From VGCC01 sp040381195 (lineage in GTDB: Bacteria > Actinomycetota > Actinomycetes > S36-B12), in contig JBEIHR010000099.1 of NCBI GenBank assembly GCA_040381195.1, positions 1 through 6,478 on the forward strand: a stretch of DNA of 6,478 bases, in the 5' to 3' direction. The translations under genes were made by a program, and so were the position numbers. The notes below the pieces were generated by a model that made no database searches, was not told the origin of the DNA, and worked only from the letters and a program-made list of their open reading frames with translations. How positions within the stretch are numbered: position 1 is the first letter of the stretch; the number at the start of each line of letters is the position of its first letter. Below, one piece after another: positions 1-5,820 of this stretch.

Positions 1-17
1 ACGCCGCCGCCCATGGC

Positions 18-962
18 ATGCTCCACTCGCACGTTGACATGGGCCAGTCGCGTGTCCGGATCCAAGTTCCGACGTCTGACAAGCATGTGCCAATTCAGGT
101 GATGCAGGCATTCATTTCACCAACTGCAGGTCGCAGCGTGGACGCCGACTTCTGCATCACAGTAATCGATGATGCGGGGAATACATCTCGACGGCCTACT
201 GACTTCGGGATCGATTGGCACTTTCCCCTCGGACTCCTTGATCCCACTATCACCGGCGAATCTCGCGTAGCTATCGATAGACACACCCAAACCGTAAGCG
301 TGTACTCCCCCAGCACACGTCAGTGTGTCGTGTGGACGAAGGACTTCAGCACGCTTCCCTATTGGTCTGCCGCTACCCCACTCCGATTACAACTGTCGTG
401 GATCGCCGACAGTCTGGATAGTGAGTTTCTGCATGCCTCAGCTGTAAAGGTGTCCGAGGGGGCAATTGTCTTCGCCGGACCGAGTGGAGCAGGAAAGTCC
501 ACCGTGGCGCTGTTGCTTGCACGACGAGGATATCCACTCATCGCTGACGATTTCGTTGTTGCGACCCCTGAAGGCGTTCAGGGAATGTACAAGCGAGTAA
601 AGGTTCACGACTCACACCTAGATCTGACAATGGGCGCGGGGTGGCGAATCTTGAACCCAGATTCCCCGGGACAGAAGCGCATCGTCGAACTCGATTCGAC
701 ACTCGTCTCAGGTGTCACGCCCATCACCTCCATCGTCGTTCCCCAGATTGGATCACGATGTGTGGTCGAGCCCCTCGACCCGGGGGAAGCACTGTCCATC
801 ATCGCTCCGCCATCACTATCCGGCCTCCTCGGCGGGAATCTTGCAAGTCTCGCGCGGATCGCAAGCCTCGTGGCGCAATTCCCCTGCTATCGACTCACAC
901 TCGATTCAAGCATTTTCACGAACCCAAGGACACTCGATCACTTAATCGAACAACTCGCGTGA
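18..962 (+). CDS. HPr kinase/phosphorylase-like P-loop protein (HprK-related kinase)
   Basis: A 314-residue P-loop protein. Walker A is GPSGAGKST at residues 154-162, preceded by LHASAV (139-144) and followed by a Walker B-like LIADD (174-178). The order His-Ala-Ala/Ser, P-loop, then acidic DD about 15 residues later matches the C-terminal kinase domain of HPr kinase/phosphorylase. Stand-alone proteins of this build and length occur in exopolysaccharide and lasso-peptide loci, usually beside a PqqD-like protein and a nucleotidyltransferase; their substrate is unclear, and phosphorylation of HPr is not implied. The first 130 residues are a less conserved beta-rich lead. There is no signal peptide or membrane segment, so it is probably cytoplasmic. 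It converges on the nucleotidyltransferase, consistent with a shared locus. The start is uncertain: no Shine-Dalgarno precedes ATG 18 and the frame stays open to base 3, so the gene may begin outside the window. Third positions are less GC-rich than in the central genes. Confidence 0.72.
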   Translation: MLHSHVDMGQSRVRIQVPTSDKHVPIQVMQAFISPTAGRSVDADFCITVIDDAGNTSRRPTDFGIDWHFPLGLLDPTITGESRVAIDRHTQTVSVYSPSTRQCVVWTKDFSTLPYWSAATPLRLQLSWIADSLDSEFLHASAVKVSEGAIVFAGPSGAGKSTVALLLARRGYPLIADDFVVATPEGVQGMYKRVKVHDSHLDLTMGAGWRILNPDSPGQKRIVELDSTLVSGVTPITSIVVPQIGSRCVVEPLDPGEALSIIAPPSLSGLLGGNLASLARIASLVAQFPCYRLTLDSSIFTNPRTLDHLIEQLA

Positions 963-973
963 TTGCTGAGTTG

Positions 974-1018
974 CGATGAACATGGCGCAACAGCGTTCAT
1001 CGACTCCAGTTAGCTGGA
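974..1018. terminator. Inverted repeats between convergent genes, possible bidirectional terminator
   Basis: A perfect 8-bp inverted repeat, CGATGAAC (974-981) and GTTCATCG (995-1002), with a 13-base loop lies between the two convergent stop codons. A second small hairpin, TCCAG-TTAG-CTGGA (1005-1018), overlaps the minus-strand stop codon. The position suits a bidirectional terminator. The stems are only moderately GC-rich and there is no clear T-run on either side, so intrinsic termination is an inference. Confidence 0.35.
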
Positions 1019-2404
1019 AAGCCAAGCAATTTCCGCATGATCAATCTGTGACGTACCGGAAGAACTCCAGGTTCGAGCCGAAATCTCCACGAAATCAGCA
1101 TCAGGGGTCACCTCGTAGGTACCCGGCAGGTTACCCGGGAGCGGCACAAGCCCGAACGCTTCGCCATTGATGAAGAGGGCTCGGTACTTCCGCTCCCGTT
1201 CATCACCCCGGAAGTTGAAATGGATCCGCAGTCGCCCGGGGATACCCCGCGTGGCCGCAATTGTCACCCGGAAGTCCCGCTCCGGGATCGGACCTCCCGT
1301 GATTCCGAAGTCACCGAAACCACCCAATCTTGTGTGGATAAACCTCTCTAGTTTGCCAAGTTGACCGACTCGACTCCACGCCGCGTACAAGCGGGCTCCC
1401 TTGTCTGCGCGGGAGCGAAGTGCCCGGCGTTGGTCCCTCGTTAACTTCCGACGGTGAACAGTGCGCGGAATGGCGGCCAAGTGCACTGCTCCATGACCCA
1501 GGCTTCGAGCGCGCTGACGAACCCGAATCGTCTTTTCCGCCAAGCTCGTGCGTGACCAGTTCGACCAGTCGCGGGTTTCCATGACTCCGGCACATTCCAT
1601 TTCGCTGAAGAAGTGTTGGGCCGATTCCAGCAGGTCTGAACGAAGAATCGTCTGCCGTAGCTTGCGAAGATCCACGTGGGGCGTCAGAAATCCCATATCG
1701 AGCAGAGTCTGCACATGATCGGTGCCGGCGGCCGCACGATCCCCATGCCACACCGCTATCGCGAGGAGGAGCTCAGACGAGGGAATGTGGATGGGAACAT
1801 CAAGAAGCTGCTTCACCTGTCCCGGCTCGCGAAACAACTCTGCAAAAAGATCGGGGCGTCCCTGTGGTGAGTGGATATCCAGAATGGCCCATCGTTCCGA
1901 GACGTAGGACCCCTGGATGTTCCTGGGTTGCTTGTCAGATACCTCGCCGTCGATGACCTGCGGGCGAAAACCACGATCATGCAAGACCCGCAGGGCTTGA
2001 GTCATATGCTCGTCGGCGATTACAACATCGACATCACCCATCGTTCGGCGACCCCATCGGCCCGCCAAAGCGGAGAGGGCAGCTCCCTTTATGACGCGGT
2101 ATTCGATCCCCTGCTGGTTGAAGTCAGCAAAGACGGGGCGGGTGGCTCCGAACAACATCACATTGCTCGACCACGATGCCCGATACACACCTCGCAGGCG
2201 AGGGAGATCACGAACGTCGGACATCCCGCTCAGGTTCCCGTAGATCTGTGGCATCGCTCGAATAACCGAGTCCGGCAATTGGTCGAAGGTGACCTCATCC
2301 ACCAAGGAATTCCACGCTTCTCGCGCGCGCTGTCCCGGAACACCTGCGGCGATGAGGACATGCTCGATAGACGTGGGGGTGCTACCAGGTGGCACACTTC
2401 GCAT
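1010..2404 (-). CDS. Nucleotidyltransferase family protein (NTP_transf_5-like) with extra C-terminal domain
   Basis: A 464-residue protein. The catalytic signature is KGAAL (106-110), then RWGRRTMGDVDVVIAD (116-131), giving the GDxD metal-binding pair at D124 and D126 of the polymerase-beta superfamily. A later Asp in AILDIH (D176) is the likely third metal ligand. The spacing K-G...R...GDxDhhh fits the uncharacterised nucleotidyltransferase family NTP_transf_5, often found in capsule, exopolysaccharide and lasso-peptide loci; the acceptor is unknown. After the alpha-helical middle, residues about 365-464 look like a separate beta-rich domain, alternating hydrophobic strands with Gly/Pro turns, that I do not recognise. 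There is no signal peptide. The start is ATG at 2404 with no good Shine-Dalgarno; GTG at residue 4 is an alternative. It begins 122 bp after the anti-sigma gene on the same strand, but its composition differs and no promoter is evident. Confidence 0.8.
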   Translation of the reverse strand: MRSVPPGSTPTSIEHVLIAAGVPGQRAREAWNSLVDEVTFDQLPDSVIRAMPQIYGNLSGMSDVRDLPRLRGVYRASWSSNVMLFGATRPVFADFNQQGIEYRVIKGAALSALAGRWGRRTMGDVDVVIADEHMTQALRVLHDRGFRPQVIDGEVSDKQPRNIQGSYVSERWAILDIHSPQGRPDLFAELFREPGQVKQLLDVPIHIPSSELLLAIAVWHGDRAAAGTDHVQTLLDMGFLTPHVDLRKLRQTILRSDLLESAQHFFSEMECAGVMETRDWSNWSRTSLAEKTIRVRQRARSLGHGAVHLAAIPRTVHRRKLTRDQRRALRSRADKGARLYAAWSRVGQLGKLERFIHTRLGGFGDFGITGGPIPERDFRVTIAATRGIPGRLRIHFNFRGDERERKYRALFINGEAFGLVPLPGNLPGTYEVTPDADFVEISARTWSSSGTSQIDHAEIAWLSS

Positions 2405-2526
2405 CAGAGACTCTGACTGTTGGCGGATAGATCAAGCGCTCTCGAGGATAGCGTGATCGTGATGTGCCCACTCTCGACGTGCGAGGACCAACTCGTCCGG
2501 GATTCCCACTCCCTCCACCTGACGGT

Positions 2527-3225
2527 TTAGGTTGCGAGTTGGCCGCGCACGACGCTCTTCGCGCTATGACCCGTGTCTCCATCGAAGGCCTCCACCGACA
2601 CGTCCACTACCGGGAACGACGACGTGTCCATTCCGGCCGGGAGCACGAAGCGCCCTTCCTGACCGGGGTTGAGTGTTCCGATCGCGACCATCGTGGCCGT
2701 GTCCGGTGTCGCCATCCACACTTCGTAGTACTCGCCCGACAACGCGGGGAGGTCGGGGACGGACACCACGAGCACCGCCTGGCCGTCCACGGTCTCGACG
2801 GATGCCGTTCCTTGATACCCGGAATCCTCGATCGGATCGAGGGATGCCTGGGCGACGAGATCCGCCTGCGTCCCGGACTGCTGCACGCCGACGGTGACGA
2901 CGGATCCGAGGGCGATTCCGACGACGGCGGCAGCCGCGGCGAACACCCACGTCCGACGACGGCCACGTGCGCGATCGAGGGACACCACATTCGATGGTGG
3001 ATCGGCCAGGCCGAGTTCGCTGGTGATGCCGGACCACACCGATGCCGGTGGCGCAACGGGTCGGTCGTTGTCGGTGAGGGAACGCGTGGTGGCGACAACG
3101 GCCGCGAGCTGGTCGACACGACTCTGGCAGCGCGGACACTGCTGCATGTGCGCTTCGTCGTTGGCGTCGACCGTCTCACCCAGAGCGATCAAGGCGATGA
3201 CTTCCTCGTCACAGTGCTGCACCAT
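2527..3225 (-). CDS. rskA: Membrane anti-sigma factor, RskA-like
   Basis: A 232-residue anti-sigma factor. The cytoplasmic N-terminus (1-90) carries a zinc-finger-like HMQQCPRC at 26-33 (H-x3-C-x2-C), as in ZAS-type anti-sigma domains. A basic stretch RARGRRR (85-91) is followed by one membrane segment at about 93-114, giving an N-in, C-out topology. The exported part (about 125-230) resembles the RskA C-terminal domain: a beta-rich fold with VLVVSVPDLP (151-160), GEYYEVWMATPD (164-175), a GTLNPGQEGRFVLP stretch (183-196) and VDVSVEAFDG near the end. By analogy with mycobacterial RskA it would bind the upstream sigma factor at the membrane and release it after regulated proteolysis. Its start overlaps the sigma gene end by 17 bases, implying translational coupling. 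ATG 3225 has GGAGG only 3 bases upstream; the next codon, GTG at 3222, would have 6-base spacing and may be the true start. Confidence 0.9.
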   Translation of the reverse strand: MVQHCDEEVIALIALGETVDANDEAHMQQCPRCQSRVDQLAAVVATTRSLTDNDRPVAPPASVWSGITSELGLADPPSNVVSLDRARGRRRTWVFAAAAAVVGIALGSVVTVGVQQSGTQADLVAQASLDPIEDSGYQGTASVETVDGQAVLVVSVPDLPALSGEYYEVWMATPDTATMVAIGTLNPGQEGRFVLPAGMDTSSFPVVDVSVEAFDGDTGHSAKSVVRGQLAT

Positions 3226-3787
3226 CCACCTCCAATCGTGTCCGAAGCCGATCCAGGGATCGACGAATATGGCTCTTCACTGTTCCTAGCGGGAGATCCA
3301 ACACCCCCGCGATCTGCACGTGGGTCAGATCCTGGAAGAAGGCGAGCTCCATGATGCGGCGCTGGGGTTCGCCCAGGCGCTCAAGTTCGTCGGCGAGCAG
3401 CACGCGATCCACGATCCCGTCGATGGGCTCGTGCTCCGGGTCCTCCGCCACGCGGGCGACTGCATCGGTGCGGCGCATCTCGCGGCTGCGCTCCTTCCAG
3501 TGATCAGCCAGCCGCCGTCGTGAAATCGACATGAGCCATGCGGGCAGGGAGCCCTTGTTGGCGTCGAAGCCCTGCCGGCTCCGCCATGCGCTCACGAAGG
3601 TCGCCTGGGTGACGTCGGCCGCATCCTCGCTACTTCCGGTCGCACGCTGGGCGACGGTGAATACGAGGCGGGACCAGCGTCGGTAGGCCTCCTCCAGAGC
3701 GCGCTCGTCGCCCGAGGCGAACCGGGCCGCGACAGCGTCGTCGGTCCACTCGTCCACGAGCACGCTCGTGACCACGTCCGGTCCCAC
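3209..3787 (-). CDS. sigK: ECF RNA polymerase sigma factor, SigK-like
   Basis: A sigma-70 factor of about 192 residues from GTG 3787, close to the usual ECF length. Region 2 spans about 17-102 and includes the core-binding stretch DVTQATFVSAWRS (58-70) and the helix leading to SISRRRLADHW. Region 4 spans about 129-186, with the helix-turn-helix ending in GTVKSHIRRSLDRLR (168-182) for -35 recognition. There is no region 3 or 1.1. The frame stays open to ATG 4171, but that extension crosses the divergent promoter region and the FAS1 signal-peptide code and is low in sigma-like content, so it is rejected. GTG 3787 has AGGAG 11 bases upstream; GTG 3796 and GTG 3811 are alternatives. A promoter-like motif sits just upstream. 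The RskA partner and the divergent FAS1 gene suggest a SigK-type factor; the symbol rests on this analogy, not on an alignment. Confidence 0.88.
   Translation of the reverse strand: MGPDVVTSVLVDEWTDDAVAARFASGDERALEEAYRRWSRLVFTVAQRATGSSEDAADVTQATFVSAWRSRQGFDANKGSLPAWLMSISRRRLADHWKERSREMRRTDAVARVAEDPEHEPIDGIVDRVLLADELERLGEPQRRIMELAFFQDLTHVQIAGVLDLPLGTVKSHIRRSLDRLRTRLEVDGAAL
3229..3233 (-). promoter_or_regulatory. Ribosome binding site of the anti-sigma gene inside the sigma gene
   Basis: GGAGG on the minus strand lies within the last codons of the sigma factor gene, directly before the anti-sigma start. Spacing is 3 bases to ATG 3225 and 6 bases to GTG 3222. Its location inside the upstream coding sequence supports coupled translation of the two partners. 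Confidence 0.7.
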
Positions 3788-3842
3788 CGTTGCCACATCT
3801 CCTGTCGCCACGCTCAGGTTGCCGGTCGGGGTCACACCCCTA

Positions 3843-3870
3843 CTTCGGTTCCCGGGCACCTCTTGGATGC
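3843..3870 (-). promoter_or_regulatory. Putative autoregulatory ECF promoter of the sigma/anti-sigma operon
   Basis: On the minus strand, GCATCC (3870-3865) and CCGAAG (3848-3843) are separated by exactly 16 bases. From memory, the mycobacterial SigK promoter is close to CCATCC and CCGAAT with similar spacing, so this is one mismatch per box. The predicted transcript start would be near 3836, leaving about a 50-base leader to GTG 3787. The same motif with the same spacing faces the FAS1 gene, which argues for recognition by the sigma factor encoded here. Confidence 0.62.
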
Positions 3871-3945
3871 AGCCATCCTCACCGAGTTGCCCGGGTGTTG
3901 GCGCCTCACGATCGAGCATGGCTGGTCGAAATTTCGACGGTGGGT

Positions 3946-3973
3946 GCATCCGCCGGGTTCCCCTCGAGCGAAT
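3946..3973 (+). promoter_or_regulatory. Putative ECF (SigK-like) promoter of the FAS1 gene
   Basis: GCATCC (3946-3951) and GCGAAT (3968-3973) are separated by 16 bases, matching the motif and spacing of the sigma operon promoter on the other strand. The predicted transcript start lies near 3980, about 40 bases before the FAS1 start codon. From memory, the mycobacterial SigK consensus is CCATCC/CCGAAT, one mismatch away in each box. Confidence 0.65.
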
Positions 3974-3984
3974 ACCTATCAACA

Positions 3985-4000
3985 CCGCCCACCCGGGCGG
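3985..4000 (+). other. GC-only 5'-UTR hairpin of the FAS1 transcript
   Basis: CCGCCC (3985-3990), loop ACCC, GGGCGG (3995-4000) make a perfect 6-bp all-GC stem. It would sit within a few bases of the predicted 5' end and ends 8 bases before the Shine-Dalgarno sequence, leaving the ribosome site free. A 5'-terminal stem-loop can protect an mRNA from 5'-end-dependent decay; that role is inferred here. Confidence 0.45.
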
Positions 4001-4008
4001 CCATCCAT

Positions 4009-4014
4009 AAGGAG
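4009..4014 (+). promoter_or_regulatory. Strong ribosome binding site of the FAS1 gene
   Basis: AAGGAG lies 5 bases before ATG 4020. It is the strongest Shine-Dalgarno sequence with good spacing in the window, fixes the start, and suggests high expression. Confidence 0.85.
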
Positions 4015-4019
4015 AAGCA

Positions 4020-4661
4020 ATGCGTACATCGCTCATCACCCGGGCCACGGCGGTCGGTGCGGCCGCGGGCGCCCTCGCCCTCTCGTTCTTGGCTGCCCCT
4101 GCGGCCCAGGCTGCTGACGGCACCACCTCACTCGCGTCCGTCCTCAAGGCGGGCCAGGCCAAGTTCGACAAGGACTTCGCCGACTACGACATCCTGACCA
4201 AGGCCGTCGAGGCTGTCCTCGCCGCCAAGCCGAACTCCCCGGTCAAGGTGCTCGCCGATGGCAACACTGCCGTCACCGCGTTCATCCCCAACGACCAGGC
4301 ATTCATCAACCTGGCTTCGGCGTTGACCGGTAAGAAGGTGTCCAGCGAGTCGGCAGCCTTCAAGGCCGTCGCAGGGCTGGGCATCCCCACCGTCGAGCAG
4401 GTGCTGCAGTACCACGTGGTGCCCGGACCGGCGATCCTCTCCGAGGCTGCGCTCAAGGCCAATGGCGCCAAGTTGAAGACCGCACTCGACGGCAAGACCG
4501 TCGGTGTCCGCGTGAACACCTCGGCACCGAGCATCACCCTGGTGGACAAGGCAACGAAGTTGCCCAACCCGAAGGTGATCCTCACCCAGGTCGACATCAA
4601 CAAGGGCAACAAGCAGGTTGCGCACGGCATCGACGCGGTGCTCCTGCCGATGAACCCGTAG
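4020..4661 (+). CDS. Secreted fasciclin (FAS1) domain protein, MPT70-like
   Basis: A 213-residue exported protein with one FAS1 domain. Residues 1-31 form a Sec signal peptide: Arg near the start, a hydrophobic Ala/Leu core, and cleavage predicted after AAPAAQA. There is no lipobox, sortase motif or C-terminal membrane segment, so it is probably released or loosely attached, like MPT70 rather than the lipoprotein MPT83. The FAS1 domain fills about 38-211: VTAFIPNDQAF (85-95) matches the H1 motif, YH at 131-132 is the conserved pair in the middle, and AHGIDAVLLP (201-210) matches H2. There is no cysteine. FAS1 domains commonly mediate adhesion or surface interactions; the ligand is unknown. 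The gene is divergent from a SigK/RskA-type operon, has a matching promoter, a strong RBS, GC-rich third positions and its own terminator, so it is the likely main target of that sigma factor. Confidence 0.93.
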   Translation: MRTSLITRATAVGAAAGALALSFLAAPAAQAADGTTSLASVLKAGQAKFDKDFADYDILTKAVEAVLAAKPNSPVKVLADGNTAVTAFIPNDQAFINLASALTGKKVSSESAAFKAVAGLGIPTVEQVLQYHVVPGPAILSEAALKANGAKLKTALDGKTVGVRVNTSAPSITLVDKATKLPNPKVILTQVDINKGNKQVAHGIDAVLLPMNP

Positions 4662-4687
4662 TCACGCACCACGCAGTCACGGCCACC

Positions 4688-4740
4688 GTGGCCCGTGTCC
4701 CGGGAGATCCTCGGGATACGGGCCACATCTTTATAATTTC
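4688..4740 (+). terminator. Rho-independent terminator of the FAS1 gene
   Basis: GTGGCCCGTGTCCCG (4688-4702) pairs along its whole length with CGGGATACGGGCCAC (4712-4726), 15 bp with one G-U pair. The 9-base loop could close further with GG/CC. A T-rich tail, TCTTTATAATTT, follows at 4728-4739. It begins 26 bases after the FAS1 stop codon and would insulate FAS1 from the next gene. Confidence 0.88.
4732..4737 (+). promoter_or_regulatory. Perfect TATAAT in the terminator tail, weak -10 candidate for the next gene
   Basis: TATAAT lies 20 bases before ATG 4758, which would give a leader of about 14 bases. No -35-like hexamer sits at normal spacing because that space is the terminator stem. It may simply be the T-rich tail of the terminator. 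Confidence 0.25.
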
Positions 4741-4757
4741 GGAATAGCATCCAGCGC

Positions 4758-5756
4758 ATGCGCCCACGAACCCTCACCCGCTCGACTGTGCTTCTCGCCT
4801 CCACCGGCCTCCTCCTCGGTGCGGTCGTTGCACCCGCCAACGCGGCCACATGGAAGATCGACAACCCGACTCCCACATCCATGACCGGTGTCTCCCCGCA
4901 TGTGGAGAAGACCGCGCGGGGTGATCTGGTGTTCCGGTCAGACGGCCCGTCGGGCACGACGGTCGCGCTATGCACGGATGCCGGTTGCACACCTGTCGCC
5001 TTCAACGCCAACGGCGGTCCCGTCACCGACGTCACGATCGCAACGCTCCCGAACGGGTCGAAGCGCGCGTACTTCGTCGACCTCAACCCCAGTGCAGGGA
5101 TCAAGCAGGTCTCCTCCGCTCCGTGCCTTGATGCCGACTGTCTGTCCCTCGGCGCCCGCACCCCCATCGGAGGCGGTGCCACCACATCGCTGTCAACCAA
5201 GGCGTGGGGTGTCCCGGACGCGGTCGTTCTCCCCGATGGTCGGGTGCGCATCTACATGGTGGAGTTCCCCGTCCCGGGCTCGTGCACCGAGAAGATCGCC
5301 AGCTACATCTCCAACGACGGCATCACCTTCACCAAGGAGCCAGGTTGGCGATTGGAGAACGGCTACGTCGACACCGAGGTCCTGCGCACCACGAGTGGTT
5401 CGTGGTTGATGATCCTCGCCGACATCGGCTGCACACCGGATCGCAACCAGAAGCTGTTCGTTTCTGAGTCCGCTGACGGTCTGACCTGGTCAGCACCGCA
5501 AGCGATCACCGGCGCGGGCAACAGCAAACTCGACCCCACCGGCTACGAGATCGGACCCAACCAATTCCGCATCTATTACGCGACGGGCGGCAACGGCCCC
5601 GGACAGTTCGGCAACGTGGAGCGCGCGACGCTGACCATCGGAACACCCGCAACCTCGACAGCGAGCACCGCGAAGACGATCACTTGCAAGAAAGGCAAGA
5701 AGACTAAGACCATCGTGGCTGCAAAATGCCCGGCGGGCACCAAGCAGGTTCGCTGA
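4758..5756 (+). CDS. Secreted Asp-box-like (probable beta-propeller) protein with Lys/Cys-rich C-terminal tail
   Basis: A 332-residue exported protein of unknown substrate. Residues 1-29 are a Sec signal peptide, cleaved after APANA. The body has Asp-box-like motifs (S-x-D-G-x-T-W/F) at SNDGITF (185-191) and SADGLTW (238-244), as in sialidase or GH43/GH32-like propellers. DAVVLPDGRVRIYMVEF (154-170) and YEIGPNQFRIYYATGG (263-278) read as blade strands. Two short C-x4-C loops, CTDAGC (72-77) and CLDADC (123-128), mark a repeat; C176 and C225 may pair too. I see no convincing set of catalytic residues, so enzyme activity is not claimed. The tail (307-332) is Lys-rich with C310 and C324 and includes KKGKKTK and CPAGTKQ, resembling tails I recall at the ends of many actinobacterial exported proteins; its role is unknown. 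The RBS is weak: GGAA 13 bases before ATG. Confidence 0.82.
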   Translation: MRPRTLTRSTVLLASTGLLLGAVVAPANAATWKIDNPTPTSMTGVSPHVEKTARGDLVFRSDGPSGTTVALCTDAGCTPVAFNANGGPVTDVTIATLPNGSKRAYFVDLNPSAGIKQVSSAPCLDADCLSLGARTPIGGGATTSLSTKAWGVPDAVVLPDGRVRIYMVEFPVPGSCTEKIASYISNDGITFTKEPGWRLENGYVDTEVLRTTSGSWLMILADIGCTPDRNQKLFVSESADGLTWSAPQAITGAGNSKLDPTGYEIGPNQFRIYYATGGNGPGQFGNVERATLTIGTPATSTASTAKTITCKKGKKTKTIVAAKCPAGTKQVR

Positions 5757-5767
5757 CGTTGCTCCTG

Positions 5768-5820
5768 TGCGCGAGGGGGGAGTTGAACCCCCACACCCTT
5801 TCGGGCACACGGCCGGGTTT
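5768..5820 (-). tRNA. Partial tRNA-Leu-like gene: 3' half only, 5' half not found
   Basis: Read on the minus strand, the 3' end shows an acceptor strand CTCGCGC (5775-5769) with discriminator A (5768), a complete T-arm of 5-bp GGGGG/CCCCC stem around loop TTCAACT (5792-5776), and a long variable arm with CCC-GAAA-GGG. A long variable arm limits it to Leu, Ser or Tyr; the sequence looks most like actinobacterial Leu. Upstream, AAAC then CCGGC could be the 3' side of an anticodon loop and stem, which would fit anticodon NAA (Leu). No CCA is encoded. The matching 5' acceptor (GCGCGAG), D-arm and 5' anticodon stem are not found in the next 300 bases. This is therefore a truncated copy, an attachment-site remnant or, less likely, an intron-split gene. 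The 5' limit is approximate. Confidence 0.6.

Noticed and set aside
34..39. TTGACA as a -35 box
   Set aside because: It lies inside an open coding frame and has no -10-like hexamer at normal spacing.
2464..3354. Plus-strand 296-codon frame antisense to the anti-sigma gene
   Set aside because: Arg/Asp/His/Gly-rich composition typical of a high-GC shadow frame; the minus-strand frame has a zinc motif, a membrane segment and an RskA domain.
3788..4171. N-terminal extension of the sigma factor to ATG 4171 (320 residues)
   Set aside because: It would overlap the FAS1 start and signal-peptide code antisense and run through both promoter motifs; ECF factors are about 190 residues, and GTG 3787 fits the domain boundary.
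4748..4775. GCATCC before the propeller gene as a third sigma-factor promoter
   Set aside because: There is no CGAA box at 16-base spacing, and the second box would lie inside the coding sequence.
4184..5251. Minus-strand 355-codon frame across FAS1 and the propeller gene
   Set aside because: It spans two well-supported plus-strand genes and a terminator, and has no recognisable domain.
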